From: Hemileia vastatrix
Taxonomy: Eukaryota; Basidiomycota; Pucciniomycetes; Pucciniales; Zaghouaniaceae
Reading direction: 5' to 3'
Assembly (NCBI GenBank): GCA_030280995.1
Contig: JASXTE010000009.1
Location: forward strand, 372,001-436,000
Length of the DNA: 64,000 nucleotides
A model generated the notes under the pieces. It was not told the origin of the DNA. It ran no database searches and saw only the letters and a program-made list of their open reading frames with translations. Each line of letters starts with the position of its first letter. Position 1 is the first letter of the stretch. The position numbers were made by a program, and so were the translations under genes. Shown here one piece after another: positions 1 to 13,500 of this stretch.

Positions 1-90
1 ATCACTTCATTAAATAATAAAAAAGAAATTAATAATTCACTAAATAGAAAAAAACAATAATAAATAACAGATATATAAATAAAAAATTGT

Positions 91-1375
91 TTTTTATTTT
101 TATTTTTATTTTTATCTTTATTTTTATCTTTATTTTTATTTTTATTTTTATTTTTATTTTTATTTTTATTTTTATTTTTATTTTTATTTTTATTTTTATT
201 TTTATTTTTATTTTTATTTTTATTTTTATTTTTATTTTTATTTTTATTTTTATTTTTATTTTTATTTTTATTTTTATTTTTATTTTTATTTTTATTTTTA
301 TTTTTATTTTTATTTTTATTTTTATTTTTATTTTTATTTTTATTTTTATTTTTATTTTTATTTTTATTTTTATTTTTATTTTTATTTTTATTTTTATTTT
401 TATTTTTATTTTTATTTTTATTTTTATTTTTATTTTTATTTTTATTTTTATTTTTATTTTTATTTTTATTTTTATTTTTATTTTTATTTTTATTTTTATT
501 TTTATTTTTATATTTATATTTATTTTTATTTTTATTTTTATTTTTATTTTTATTTTTATTTTTATTTTTATTTTTATTTTTATTTTTATTTTTATTTTTA
601 TTTTTATTTTTATTTTTATTTTTATTTTTATTTTTATTTTTATTTTTATTTTTATATTTATATTTATTTTTATTTTTATTTTTATTTTTATTTTTATTTT
701 TATTTTTATTTTTATTTTTATTTTTATTTTTATTTTTATTTTTATTTTTATTTTTATTTTTATTTTTATTTTTATTTTTATTTTTATTTTTATTTTTATT
801 TTTATTTTTATTTTTATTTTTATTTTTATTTTTATTTTTATTTTTATTTTTATTTTTATTTTTATTTTTATTTTTATTTTTATTTTTATTTTTATTTTTA
901 TTTTTATTTTTATTTTTATTTTTATTTTTATTTTTATTTTTATTTTTATTTTTATTTTTATTTTTATTTTTATTTTTATTTTTATTTTTATTTTTATTTT
1001 TATTTTTATTTTTATTTTTATTTTTATTTTTATTTTTATTTTTATTTTTATTTTTATTTTTATTTTTATTTTTATTTTTATTTTTATTTTTATTTTTATT
1101 TTTATTTTTATTTTTATTTTTATTTTTATTTTTATTTTTATTTTTATTTTTATTTTTATTTTTATTTTTATTTTTATTTTTATTTTTATTTTTATTTTTA
1201 TTTTTATTTTTATTTTTATTTTTATTTTTATTTTTATTTTTTATTTTTATTTTTATTTTTATTTTTATTTTTATTTTTATTTTTATTTTTATTTTTATTT
1301 TTATTTTTATTTTTATTTTTATTTTTATTTTTATTTTTATTTTTATTTTTATTTTTATTTTTATTTTTATTTTTA

Positions 1376-1406
<31 letters not shown>

Positions 1407-1456
1407 TTTATTTATTTTTTATTTTATTTATTTTTATTTTTATTTTTTATTTTTTT
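91..1456. repeat. (TTTTTA)n hexanucleotide array, about 1.37 kb
   Basis: Near-perfect tandem TTTTTA units, roughly 225 copies. Two identical double variants (TATTTATATTTA) lie at 511-522 and 655-666, exactly 144 bp or 24 units apart, which suggests a block duplication. One extra T near 1240 shifts the phase, and the right end is more degenerate. The array sits in the 3' tail of Gypsy copy A1, where copies A2 (46920-47060) and C (50780-51110) carry only short poly-T/A tracts, so it looks like a local expansion inside the element. The long Ile-Phe reading frame across it is an artefact of a 6-bp unit. Confidence 0.97.
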
Positions 1457-2633
1457 ATAACAACTAAACTACTAACATACTGGAAAAAAAAACTTTAAAA
1501 AAATTAAAAAAAATTGCCCAACAAAAACATGAGAGCTGAGAAATTAAAATCAAATGATAAAATAATATGAAATAAATAATTATTACAAATGGTATCCCCC
1601 AGCCAATTGATGAGCTGATCCCCTGATACCTTACCCACATCCAGGTGCACCTTAATGTGGATACACCTTTAAAAAAGTTTTAAATGATTTTAAATAAAAA
1701 TTAGAAATTAAAGAAAATAATAAAAAATGAAACACAGAAATAAAATGAAATAAATAAAAAAGAAAATAGCATTGCCCGGCCATTTGATGAGCCTTTCCCC
1801 ACCAATGATTTCCCACATCCAGATGACCCTGATGTGGTAACACCATAATTTTGTGATTTTTCCCTCTTCACATCCTAATAACCCCCCAAAAAATTAAAAT
1901 AAAAAAAGAGAAAAAAGAAAATAATCTAAAACTACTATCTAACACAACCATAAACAAAAAAATCAGAAAAAGAAAAAGTCCAGTTCCATAGAAAGTCCAA
2001 TCCAAAGAAATGATCACTGGGTGGGCTCCCTCCAATAAGTAAAAATGATGGGAGACCACCAGTGATCTGCCACCAATCCAAATTAAATAAAGAAGCCAGT
2101 CCCAAGCCAGCTTAAAGTCATAGTTATCTAGAAACCTGAATACCAAAAACCAGAACTAGGAATCAACTAGGACAAACAAAATACTTGAAACAGACATTAT
2201 GGGGTAACTCTTCTACAGAGCAGCCAGCTCATCAGTTACCCACACACTTTCCGAAAAAAAATCTAGAAGCCTCCCAGGGTACCTTTTAACAAAACACAAC
2301 ATCCAACACAAAAAACCAAAACCAATAGGCATGAAGAGTCCAGCACTTGAAGACTAAAAGAATTTCCAATTTAAATTCATAGAGGACTCAATCCTGTAAA
2401 GAAAAACCAATACTAGGTTTAAACCAAATAAAGAGAAGGGGTTGTAAACAGACAATTTGGGGTAACTGTTAATAGAGAAGCCAGTCCATCAGCTACCCCC
2501 ACACTTTCCAAGATCAAATCTAGAAGCCCAAACCATGGGTACCTTCTAATAAAAAGTTTCCAACAAAACAGATGCACAGCATCACTAAAATCCAAAATTA
2601 AAGAAAGGTCAATAGTTAATACTCATTTTGGAG
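1457..2633 (-). other. Non-coding 3' tail of copy A1 with conserved hairpin blocks
   Basis: No convincing reading frame. Three kinds of inverted repeat, shared with the tails of A2 and C, lie here: CCACAT...ATGTGG hairpins at 1635-1660 and 1813-1837; a long stem from GATCACTGG (2012) to CCAGTGATC (2067); and GGGTAAC...GTTACCC-type blocks near 2203-2243 and 2459-2499. The poly-T/A array follows. Conservation of the pairings among diverged copies suggests a function at the RNA or DNA level. Confidence 0.7.
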
Positions 2634-3997
2634 TTAATCTTCTTCACTTTTAGTGTCTCTTGGGTAAAATCTCTTCACCTGACCAGCAGCAAATCTCTTC
2701 TTTAAGACTGCACAATCTAACTCTTCCAAAACATAAGAACCTCCAGAAACCTGAGATCTGACTCTGTAAGGCTCATTCCATCTGCCAGCAAACATTTTTC
2801 ACCACTGACTCTTCAAACTTCTATTATACACCAAAACCAAACAACCAGGTGTCAAGGGATTCCTGAGTCTATGTGCCAACTTCTTGTCCCAGTATCTGAC
2901 TGATTGATTTCTTATCTTCATCATTCTAGATTATGCCTTCTCTTGACATTCCTCTCTACATTCCAACTGTTGCATCCTGGCACAGAGCAAATCTTCTGTT
3001 GAGCATACATCATCCCAATCAAATCCAAGATAGGAGATGGCTTCCCAATCCACTGGTAGAACATCTTTCTTCCCAAACATTAATTAATAAAGAGAATAGC
3101 CAGTTTTCCTCTTCACAGCAACCCTATCAGCAAAAAACACCAATTGTAAATAATGCCTCCATTTTTCAGCACTATCTCCACACATCTTCACCAAAGCATT
3201 TTTGATAACTTGATGGCCTCTTTCAACCATGCCTTCAGCTTCGAGATAATAAGGTGTAGCCACCCTGACTTTAGAACCAATACTTGCCACAGCTTCTTTA
3301 TATTCAGCTCCAAACTCTGGCCCACCATCAAAAGTCACCAACTTCATTAACCCATATCTAAACACCTATTCCTTCTTTGAAAATTCTGCCACATTTTTGG
3401 CAGTCAAATAGACCAGAGGGGCGGCCTCCACCCGACCAGACAAATCATCCCTGGAAACAATCAAGTACTTATACCTACCCTCTTTAATATGGACATCATC
3501 CAAACTGACTCTTCCAAACATAGTTGATTCATCAGTAGCATGGCCAACCTCTTTAGGTTTCAAGTGACTTCTTCTTTGACATTCTTCACAAGATTTTACC
3601 CAACCCTGCACAGCCAAATTAATACCTGGCCACCAAAATCTGTCTTCTACTCTTCTATAAGTCTCCCCAAAGCCTCTATGTCCAAGGTCTTCATGCAAAG
3701 ACTTCAACCCCAACTATTGACCCTTCTTCTGAGTCATCACTACTTGAGGATTTGGATGTCTCCTCCTCATCAACCTTCTTCCTGACACATAGAATCCAGG
3801 ACTCTTCTTCTTGATTTCCACCCAAGTATCATCATCACAAATATCTGGACTCTTCAAGGTTAACAGATATTAAACCAAAATAAAATAAAACCTAGTCTGA
3901 CTGCAGGTCTCATTTTCAAAATCCAACAAAACAACATCCAAGGGTACAAACCTATCATCAAAATAACCAGTGTGCACATGAGCAACATGACCGGCCC
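2634..3997 (-). pseudogene. Gypsy A1 pol, 3' part (integrase and C-terminus), broken
   Basis: This is the part of pol downstream of the Copia insertion. The H2C2 zinc-binding region of integrase is recognisable (LGHRGFGETYRRV..., CEECQRRS) at about 3700-3560, then the catalytic core with DDVHI (near 3500), FDGGPEFGAE (near 3320) and EGMVERGH (near 3230), so the three acidic positions are present. The C-terminus ends in a basic stretch at the TAA at 2634-2636; there is no chromodomain. A frameshift near 3365 and further breaks between 3084 and 2700 disrupt it. Copies A2 and C give the intact comparison. Confidence 0.85.
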
Positions 3998-4143
3998 TGT
4001 TGGGACATAGATGTTAGGATATGGGATAGAATCAACTATTAAGTACTCAACTACATAAATATACGTAAGTTTCTATATAAATAATGCTTTCGATGTATTT
4101 ATTGTATGTTGAATTCTGATTTTGAGTATATCATTTCATTACA
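3998..4143 (+). repeat. Copia 5' LTR
   Basis: Starts TGTTGGGACATAG and ends CATTACA; same 146-bp length as the partner at 10427-10572. The primer site probably begins directly after it (GGTTATGGG, 4145-4153). That stretch also forms a small hairpin, ATGGGA-TTT-TCCCAT. Confidence 0.95.
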
Positions 4144-4887
4144 GGTTATGGGATTTTCCCATTAAAACTTTTTCTTTCTTCTTATTTTTTCTTGTCTCTT
4201 CATCCTTCCGCTGCGTGCCTTGTCTAGTTTGCTTTGTGCCATCCTAGATTGCTTAGTGCACCTCTATCATTACTTGGGTTCTACTTCTCATTGATTGCCT
4301 GCTGCCAATTTTTCCTACCAGCCTAACTGCTGAGTGCTTGCGTCCTTCCTGTCATACTTGTCTTCTGTTTCATTTCTTTACTTTCTGTTTTTTTTCCTCT
4401 ACTTTTTTTCCTTGCGTTTTGTCTCTCTCTCTCTTTTATTCTGCTAGTTTTCTCCTGTCTTCCTCTGCTCATCAAATTATTTTATAAACCTTTTCTTTCT
4501 TTCCTCCAAATTCTTCAACTAAATAAAACAAAAGCTTACAAAATAAATTATCAATTTAAATAAAATAAAAATAAATTAATAAAACAAAATTACCCATTTC
4601 TCATATTATCTTTTCTACGAAGTATAGTGGTATCTTCTCAGAGATTAGGTCCTTTTCCTGGCCAGAAATCAAATAGTCTCTTGGAAAAGTTGGATACAAA
4701 GTTGTCCTGAAATCTGAGTTGGTGCCGCCTAGTTTTAATTATTTTTTTCTCTTCTTCCTTCCTAGTTTTAACTATTTTTTCTCTTTTGCTTTTGCTTTTC
4801 TATCTTATTATTTTCTCTCTCTCCTTCCTCATCCACATTCTTATTTCGTTAAGCATCTAATTTGTAAACACACAGCACACAGACAGC

Positions 4888-5949
4888 ATGGCTGATTTTC
4901 ACAGAGCCCCCATTATTGACAGGGTTGAGCATGCATGTGATCATTCCAGGAAGAGGGCACAATTGTCGCCAGCTGTGGGTGGTTTGCAAACACCTCAAGA
5001 AAACAATGATGCAGATGAAAATAACAAATCCACACCTTTCCCACCTAGTGCAGGCAATGTGGATCCACTCAATACAGGTCCAACTGATAATACGGACGCT
5101 GTGGATGAGGAACTCCCCCATGCAAATGATCTCCCATCTGACCTTGCAGAGGTCTGGGACTTGCAGTCCTTCTTCCTACAATTCTCTAAGGCTAAATATA
5201 TAATAGATGTGGTCCCTAAATTAATGGACAGTGGCAACAACTACCAGCTCTGGAAGCGCAAAGTCAAACAACTTTTTGGTCCAGTTATTAGAGAACCATT
5301 TTACCCTGCACAATGGCCCACATGAGGAAATTTTAATTGCTAAATAATCATTTTGCTAGGGAAATGCTACTGGAGACGCTAGAGGACGGTCTACAGGAGG
5401 CTTTGCAAGCAGGAGGGTTCCCATTAACTAATGAAATCTACCAATATCTCCTAAACTTGTTCAATCAGGGCACCTGTGCACGTCATTTCACACTCTGGAG
5501 CGAGGTAATTGAATTAAAACAGGAGGACTTTAACAGTTCAATTGAATTCACCACAGCGTTAAATGCAAAGTGGCTAGCGCTCAAAACATCTGTTCTGGCT
5601 CTTACTGAAGATAATCTTTTGGGCCTTCAGCTCCGATATGGTGTCAAGAGAAACCGTAAACTACACAAGGACGTTATGATTGAAATAAACCATGTTTATC
5701 GCTTTCAAAAAACCGTACCTAACTCAAGGGAAATAGCACACATGATAATTGATAGTGAAAAGCAGATCACTGACTCCGACCAATCACTTGCTCCACTTAT
5801 TGCTGTAAATTCTTCTGCTCCAATTTCTACTTTCCACAATGTGCCGGTCAAATCAATCCCTGAAGAAATTACAACTGATGCCATGAGACAGACCCAAATC
5901 TGCTAAAAATGTTGCAAGCCAGGTCATCTATCAACTCAGTGCAGAAGCC
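4888..5949 (+). pseudogene. Copia gag with CCHC zinc knuckle, broken
   Basis: Begins at ATG 4888 after a 744-bp leader. The first frame runs to a TGA at 5323-5325 (145 codons); the protein then continues in the -1 frame from about 5337 to a TAA at 5904-5906. The middle part (for example NFNSSIEFTTALNAKWLALK-like helical sequence near 5530-5590) resembles the UBN2-type gag region of Copia elements. The TAA falls inside a zinc knuckle of the form C-x2-C-x4-H-x4-C (about 5901-5942, GHLSTQC visible), so nucleic-acid binding is lost unless read through. A further TGA lies near 5993, before the protease. Confidence 0.85.
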
Positions 5950-6291
5950 CAGGTTTCCAGTCACCTTCTCAGCCTCTGCCTTTCTTTCCTGTCTGATATC
6001 CTGCTCTGTGGCCTACTCAAAGTTCCTTCCCACCTAGCCAACAGGAACCTATTCCTTCCTCTTCACATCCATCACCTCACGACAGAAAACCAGACCTGTA
6101 TAGACCAAACCACAACAAAGAGCAAAAGGTCCGTCCTCCTGTACGTGGTCAACAACTAGAGATTGGCGTTGCTGAAGAGCCCAATGAAGTCCAAATAGAA
6201 CGTCTGCAGATCTCTAACTCTTTCCATCAGCCAATCTTAGATAGTGGTGCTACGCATAATGTATCAGGAGACTTGTCACATTTTAAAACGT

Positions 6292-7382
6292 TGTGGTCTT
6301 CAAACATTGGCAGGGGCCTTTGTTGTGTAATTTGGCGCTGTTTGTGCATGTCTTAATTGACATCTGTTAAAGAATTGGGTATTTTTCTGGTTTTATTCCG
6401 TGGATATTGGGTCTGCGGGTATGTAGGTACTATCATTGGATAGCCCTGGTTTTCTCTATATTTTATGTCTGGAAGACATTTTTCATATTCTGAGTTTTAA
6501 GGGGTCATTTTCTCATTTTTCATTTATAAAAGATTGCTGTTTAATTTTGTTTTTTGTGTTTTACAGGATAAACTTAAGTCTTAGGGTTAAGTGCTTAGTA
6601 CCATTGGATAGAGCTAATTTTTCTCTATATTTCATGTCTCAATGTTGTTATAGTGAAATTCAGTGTTTTAAATGTTTTAGTAGTTGTAGCTAATTTTTCT
6701 AAGTAGATTAGTTGTTTTTATTGGTTTTCTGGCTTCAGGGAGGCCAGGCCGCTTCAGGCGGCATCTCCAACATCGGGCAGCCCGCCCGCCTCTGTTTTAG
6801 GAGGTTGGGGAGCGCTCCAGGAGGGTTTTTTATGCAATTTGGCAGGTACAGGCGCCAGATTGGTGGGTGCGCATGGGCTCTTAGTTAGTGGTCTGTGTGT
6901 ACATAGTGAATAAGACAGTTTGGGGCAACCTTAATCATCATACAACCATCCGGAGGTGATATTATTGTTCCTCACTCAGTTTTCACTGTTTTCTGGCCAC
7001 AATTGGCTGTGTTTGTTGCAAGTGAGTTCTTCATTTAACTTAACTTTGGCAACTTTTTTCTCTGTTATAGTCTTGCAAGCTATAGCAAGTATTATTGCTG
7101 TCTCTGGTGTGGATTTGCAGCCTACATCAAGTATCTCTGCTGTCTCTGGTGTGGACATTGTTCTACATTTCAGTTCTTTGGTCTGGCAGTCTATCTGGGG
7201 ACTACTTTCTTGTCTCATCAAGCAGTCAAGTGTGTTAAACAGGAGCTTTAGCAAAACAGGAACCAACTTACTTTAGCAAGTAAATCTCACTCTATTTTTC
7301 TGAAGGGACAGGGGATTTTCTCTCTGGTTCTTCTCCAACTCCCTTGGTCAAGGCCTATAGCTAGTACTATATAATTGTCTAA
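6292..7382 (+). repeat. Solo LTR of the Gypsy-A family inside Copia
   Basis: About 1091 bp, starting TGTGGTCTTC as in the LTR at 36948-38041 and carrying the same terminal hairpin region (CCTATAG...) before a slightly eroded end (GTCTAA rather than GTCTACA). Flanked by the 5-bp duplication AACGT (6287-6291 and 7383-7387). It splits the Copia protease just after its DSGA active site (D at 6240), and the Copia frame resumes in register when the LTR and duplication are removed. A solo LTR forms by recombination between the two LTRs of a full element. Confidence 0.93.
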
Positions 7383-10300
7383 AACGTTAGTATCACTTTC
7401 TCAACCTATTTCTCTGAAAGTTGCAACTAATGGAATTCAAAACTATATTTCAGCAAAGGGCTCAATGATCTTCCCAACCCTGGATGGGAATAACCTTTGT
7501 CTTAACAACATCTACTACTGCAAAAAAGCAAATGGCACTTTTATATCTCAAGCTGCTCTGATCATTGACAATTGTAATTTATCCTTCAACAACAATGACA
7601 TTCTAATTGAATCTAATGACAATGTACCACTGTTCTTAGCAAGATTTGATGAACTCTGTTGGACGCTCCCCTGGCCCTTCTTGCGTAGTGTGTTACATGC
7701 TGTTGTAGATTCCCATGCTAGTATTTCATTTGAAATAAATACTTTTCAAATTATGCCTCCAGATGTCAATCTTTCCTCTTGCCCACCTTCAAATGTTCCA
7801 GAAGTAAGAAAAGTGTCCCTTGATATTTCCACAGAAGAAGCACTAAGTTATTGGCACCGAGCTTTTGGTCATTGGAGTATTGGAAATATAAGTAAACTTT
7901 TTAAAGGTAAGATGGCACTGGGCCTGACAGATAAGTTTCCTAGTGGGACACTTGACTGTGAAGATTGTAAATTGGCTAAGTCAGAACGTCGAGAAATCTT
8001 ATTGCCTTCAAATCAACATCATGAGGTGGCTGAAACTTTAGCGGTGGATCTTATAAGTCCTTTTGAAGTAGACTCCATGGATGGAGGCCTGTACTTGCTT
8101 AACATGTTAGATCTGGGCTCAAGCTATGGAAATGTAGAGGTGATCCAAAAGAAAAACGGTGCAGGTAAGATTATTAAAAACTATATACAATGGATAGAAC
8201 GGCATATTGATAAGAAAGTGAAAGTTCTGAAATCGGATAATGGAGGTGAATTTGTAAACTATGATTTGTTGGATTTTTTGCAGTACTTAGGTATTTCCCA
8301 CAAAAAATCTCTTCCCTACAACCATTGACAAAACGGAGACATTGAACACTTCAACAAGACAATTTATGATATGGGAAGGACACTCTTACTGAACAGAGGC
8401 CTACCAAAGCACTCCTGGGGATACACTTTCAAATGGGCAGTCTAAGTCCACAATTGTTTACCCAACAAATGTTCTTGGATGTGACCCCATACCAGAAATT
8501 CCTTGGAATCCAACCAAACCTTGAGAATCTCAGAATATTTGGTTCCACGGCTTATGTTCACATTCCGGTGGAGACAGGGAAAAAGCTTGATCCCAGAAGC
8601 CGTAAATGCAGGGTTATTGGTTATTTAGATTCCAGTAAAGTCTGGCTATTTTCCGATGACCAACTTACAAAATTTTACACATCTTCATAGGCCACATTCC
8701 CTTCAGAAATGGCAATCAAATGTCCAGCTAAAAATCTGAATGATAATCAAAAAATGGTGATTTAATACATCACCAATAGTGTCAGTCTTGGTTATTTTAG
8801 TGCAGAAATCTTATTACTGGAACAGGAAGTTTTGGTGGCAAACATTGCATTGAAATGCCAATCTATTGCTGATGGATCACCCTCAACTTACAAGCAAATT
8901 CTGAGATCCCGAGATAAAGAAGATTGGTTAAAGGCATGTGATAACGAAATACGAATGCTTAATGATATTGGAGTGTGGGTTGAAGCCTCTCCACCCATCA
9001 GAGCACCTGTCATAGATGGGAAATGGGTCTTTACAGAGAAGCATAATCAAAATGGATCTCTTATCAAAAGGAAAGCAAGGTATATTGCTAAAGGGTTTAC
9101 TGAGGTTGAAGGGGTCAATTATTCAGAGACCTTTGCTCCAACCGCCATTTTCACATCTTTCAGAATTAAACCAAAACTAGCAGGCAAGTATAATTAGCCT
9201 GTCCATAGTTTTGACGTCATGGCTGCCTATCTGAACTCCCCACTTGAAGAGAGTATATGGTTTCGTGCACCGGAAGGTTTTGGAAAAGAGTCAGGAAAGG
9301 TGATGCAGCTCCACAAATCTCTCTATGGTACCAAACAGGCAGTGCGCTTCTGGTGGAAGCATTTGGAGTTGAAGCTCAATTCCATGGGTTATATTGCAAG
9401 CAGTTATGACATTTTGCTATATATATTACAAGAGAAACACAATCTGGGTGTCCTCTGGATCCATGTTGATGACAGGGTAATTACTGGTTCTTCCTTAACT
9501 CTTCTAGAATCCTTTCAAAAGAATCTCAGAAAACTGGTAGATATAAAATAAAGAAATGAACTTAATGGGATTGTAGGTATGAAAGTAATTCGTGATAATA
9601 ATTTTTTTTCATTATCTCAACCTGCTCTGATAGACAAAATATCTAACAAATTCAACTTTGAAACTGTGAGAACAAAAACAACAACTCTGCCAAAAGACTT
9701 CAGCCTTATAAGTACAACTGACCATAAAGTTAGGCCGCTCGATTATCTCAGAATGATAGGCTTGCTGAATTACCTTGCAATAGCTACACAACCAGACATA
9801 TCATTTGCAGTGAACTATCTGGCAAGGTTTGCAAATAGTCCTGGTACAACTCACTGGGAAGCACTGGTGCATCTAACACAATATGTGCTGACAACTAAGT
9901 CATATGTTTTTGGTATTTATCCTGACAACACTGGTCTTCAGGCTTACACAGATGCTAGTTGGGGCGGCAAGTTTTCTAGATCAATGAATGGCAGTCTAGT
10001 CTTGTTAAATGGTGTCCCTATCAACTGGTCGTCAAAAAGACAACAAATAGTAGCTCTGTTGACATGTGAAGCTAAATCCATGGCTTTATGCACCACTGCA
10101 AAACTCTCCATGTGGATTCAGAACATTCTGAAAGACATTTTACAAAATGAATTGGCAGTATGTATTTTTTGCGAAAATCAATCAAATATTAAGATAGCAA
10201 AAGACCAACCAGAAAATAAGTGAGCCCAACATATGGAACAAGATTTGTATTATGTGAATTCACTTCTATTTAATATAAAGGCTGAACTAATCTGGGTCAG

Positions 10301-10411
10301 TACAAAGGAACAAAAGGCAGACATCTTGACAAAGAGTCTAGGTCCTAATTTAATGGAAAATGGTAGAAATGGGGTGGTAGTGGTGTTGCGTAAAGATGGT
10401 TGGAAGAATGT
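7383..10411 (+). pseudogene. Copia pol: protease remainder, integrase, reverse transcriptase, RNase H, broken
   Basis: The first frame (to 8328) holds the pre-integrase zinc region (WHRAFGH... CEDC, near 7850-7960) and the integrase core with acidic positions in AVDLISPF (8044), KSDNGGEF (8236) and IEHFN (8342). A TGA at 8326-8328 and a frameshift near 8450 follow. The reverse transcriptase (RVT_2 type) reads from 8832: GKWVFTEKHN, FDVMAAYLNSPL (9209) and the catalytic HVDD (9462). RNase H follows with YTDASWGG (9946) and CEAKS (10069). Stops at about 8688, 9195, 9549 and 10221 interrupt an otherwise continuous frame. The long similarity despite these stops marks it as a recent pseudogene. 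Confidence 0.9.
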
Positions 10412-10426
10412 AGTCAAGGAAGGGGG
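10412..10426 (+). promoter_or_regulatory. Copia polypurine tract
   Basis: A purine-rich run (AAGGAAGGGGG, 10416-10426) directly abuts the 3' LTR start, the expected place for the plus-strand DNA primer of an LTR retrotransposon. Confidence 0.8.
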
Positions 10427-10572
10427 TGTTGGGACATAGATGTTAGGATATGGGATAGACTTAACTATTAAGTACTCGACTACATAAAGATACATAAGTT
10501 TCTATATAAATAATGCTTTCGATGTATTTATTATATGTTGAATTCTGATTTTGAGTATATCATTTCATTACA
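10427..10572 (+). repeat. Copia 3' LTR
   Basis: 146 bp, about 96% identical by eye to the 5' LTR, followed by the duplicated target GGCCC. Confidence 0.95.
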
Positions 10573-10577
10573 GGCCC

Positions 10578-13500
10578 AACCAGGACACCAATCTCTTAAC
10601 TTTGGTACATCCTTTTTCTTCCACTGAATCTTATGAGAAACTAGTTCACTTACAAAAACACCATTTTCTAAATATGAGCCATCCCAAACAACAGCCCCAT
10701 CTTCATCAACAAAAACATCCTTATCACCAGAATCAATATAAGAACCAGCCAGTTTAGCCTCTTGGGGGAGGAGAGAACAATCTTCCATTTTAGCCTCATG
10801 GGATAGGTAAGAAAAATATTCATCACCCTTTGTGCTGGCCCTAACCACTGGGAAATCTTCATCAAATTCTTCAGAGTCTGAATCTTTATCTGTCACCGTG
10901 CAATACGGGGGGCGGAATTGTTAGCAAGTCCGCAACCTTGGACTCAAATTCACCACAGATTGAAAAAACATTGAGCTATTGACAAATGAACCATACAATC
11001 AGGGATGAACACCACTCAGCTGAACAAATTTAGGTGGGTCTTCAAGTAGAGTTCACGATGAGTATAGTATGTGTTCAGTCTGAGTTCCATCTGAGTTCTG
11101 TCTGAGTTCAGGTTGGGTACTTGCTAGCAAGTCTACCCCCTATATTGTGTAGTGTGTTGGTGGTCTACTTGATAATTCATCTGGCATTGTAAAAGTTTTT
11201 CCAGGTTAATGTACAAGGTCAAAAGAAAAATGCAGAAAAAAAGCCACCCACCTCGTCATTGGAGCATTTGAAGACTAGGTGTGTTGATCATTTGAACCAG
11301 AGATTTAGCATCCACCTGCAGCTCAAAATGCTGCCCCCAAAAAACAGTTTGTAGCTTCTTAAAAAATTTTGCTACACCACACAATACCAACTTGGGTTGA
11401 GAATATCTAGATTCAACCTCATTAAAAACCACAGACTCATACCTTACTGGCCTGACCTTCCCAGCTTTATCTTCCTGAGACAAAACAGTACCAGCAGAAA
11501 TATAACTTGAGTCCACTGCCAGATTAATTTTTCCAGCTTCCCTTAAATAATCCAACTTGTGAAGAATAATATCTTCACCTACCACCTTCCTCAACTTCTG
11601 AAAAGCCTCTTCTCACTCTTCAGTCCATTCTCACTCTGCATTTTTCCTGGTCAGCCTCCTTAAAGATGAGTCCAATAAAGAAAAATATTTAATAAAAATC
11701 CTGAAATACACACAAACTCCCAAAAATCCCCTGACTTCAGTAGTATTTTTAGGCCTTGGCCATTACTGAATTTTATTAACCCTCTTCTTTGCCATAATCC
11801 TTCCTTCTTTACTTACCACATGACCAAGAATTTTTAGGGCAGGAACACAACAACAAAACTTTGAACCAGAAATAGTCAAACCAGCCTCTTCAATCCTAAA
11901 CAATACTCTCTCTAGAGTAATTTAATATTCCCAAAAAAATCTCCTTATACCTGGGTTCTCCTTCAGCACCTAATTTCCATAATCAGTTGAGTTTCCTTTA
12001 ATTGCACCATAATCAATAAAAATACCAGCATTAGTAGGAACCTCATCCTGTAATATCCAAGCCATTTGTGCTTGATATCTTGCTACTGAATTAGTTGCTC
12101 CTTGAGGCAACCTAGTGAGCTGAAATCTTCCCAGAGGTTTCTCAAAAATTGTGAGTGACCATGAATCAGTGTGAAGTTCCCTTTCATCATAATTACCCAT
12201 AATATCACCCAAAACATAACACACCCTTCCAGAAAAAGCTTCCACAAAGTCCTCTGCACTTGGAAGCATCCCTGCATCCTTGATAGTGACTCTATTGAAG
12301 GCTCTAAGATCATGCACCAACCTCAACTTCCCATTCTGCTTCTTAACACAGAAAACCGGATTTGAGTAACTAGATTTTGATTGTTCATACAATCCTGTCC
12401 TGAATCTTTCCCTAACCATCTCCACAAAATTATCCATGATATCAACTGGATTTGGAATAGGTTTGATTTGCCAAGGTTCATGAAAAACAACAGGAATAAA
12501 GTAATTTTCCCCATAATAGTGCTTCAACACACCCCTTTCCTTTTCAACAAATTCCACTGCTTTCTCCCTCAGCACAATAACGTTCAACAACAACTTCTTT
12601 TCCTCATCAGAAAACCAACCATCAGGACCAAAATTAACAATTTTCAACCTTTCCACAGTCACCCTAGCAGTTTCCACAAAATCAGGAGGATTCTTCACCA
12701 GAGGATTACAGTACAAATCTCTTGACAAAGGAGGATTCAAACCTACAGGCATGGCCTTATTGACAGGCCTAATATTCTGTGCTACCTTCTTGCACTTTGC
12801 GGCTCCCCGTCAACTTGAGGGATCTCCAGAATGTCTTCACCACCAGACCTGGAACAAAAACCAAGGGTTTCCCCATTTCTCACATGTGTGGCCAAGGTAA
12901 TGTTTTTGAAAGGTGTAGAAGAAACCCTAGTGGTGCACAATTGGGAAGACTTACTTTTACTCCCCAATCTCACCACTCCAAAAATTTTCCACCATCCCAC
13001 ATCTTCATCTTCACTTCCATCTTCCAAATCTTCAAATTTTGGTTCATCTTCTAAATCACACTTACTAAATTTGTGCAGTTTATCCTCATGCGGGAGGCCC
13101 ATAACTTGATCTTCATTCTTTAAAATTTTGTGCAGTTTAACCTCTTTCTGGAGGCCCAAAATTTGATCTTGATGATCTTCACAAAAATAATTCTTTTCTT
13201 CTTTCTTGATTATCTACAGATTTTTTTCTTTATTTTCTTCACTTATCTTTCAATTTTTATTTTTTTTTCTTGAGTTTTCTTCTTTCCTACAAAAATTACC
13301 AGGTGTTTCCCCAATTCTCACAGACGTGGCCAAGGTAATATTTTTTAAAGGTGTAGAAGTAACCCTATCAGTGCAAAATTTGGAAGACTTACTTTTAGAC
13401 CCCAATCTCACCACTCCACAGCTTTTCCTCATATCTTTCAATAAAGATATATAACTCATCTTCTTTTTTGAACTTAAATTAAAATTAATTGAAAATCTTG

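Larger units (their letters stand above)
3998..10572 (+). mobile_element. Ty1/Copia LTR retrotransposon, inserted in Gypsy A1 pol
   Basis: Bounded by 146-bp LTRs (3998-4143 and 10427-10572) and the 5-bp target duplication GGCCC (3993-3997 and 10573-10577). Removing it joins the Gypsy A1 pol sequence on both sides. Internal order is gag, CCHC zinc knuckle, protease, integrase, reverse transcriptase, RNase H, the order that defines Copia. A solo Gypsy LTR (6292-7382) splits the protease. The two LTRs differ at about 6 of 146 positions by eye, so this is not a recent insertion. Several stops and at least two frameshifts make it non-autonomous now. Confidence 0.96.

Noticed and set aside
87..1460. 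457-codon Ile-Phe reading frame
   Set aside because: Translation of a 6-bp tandem repeat; any such array gives an endless frame.
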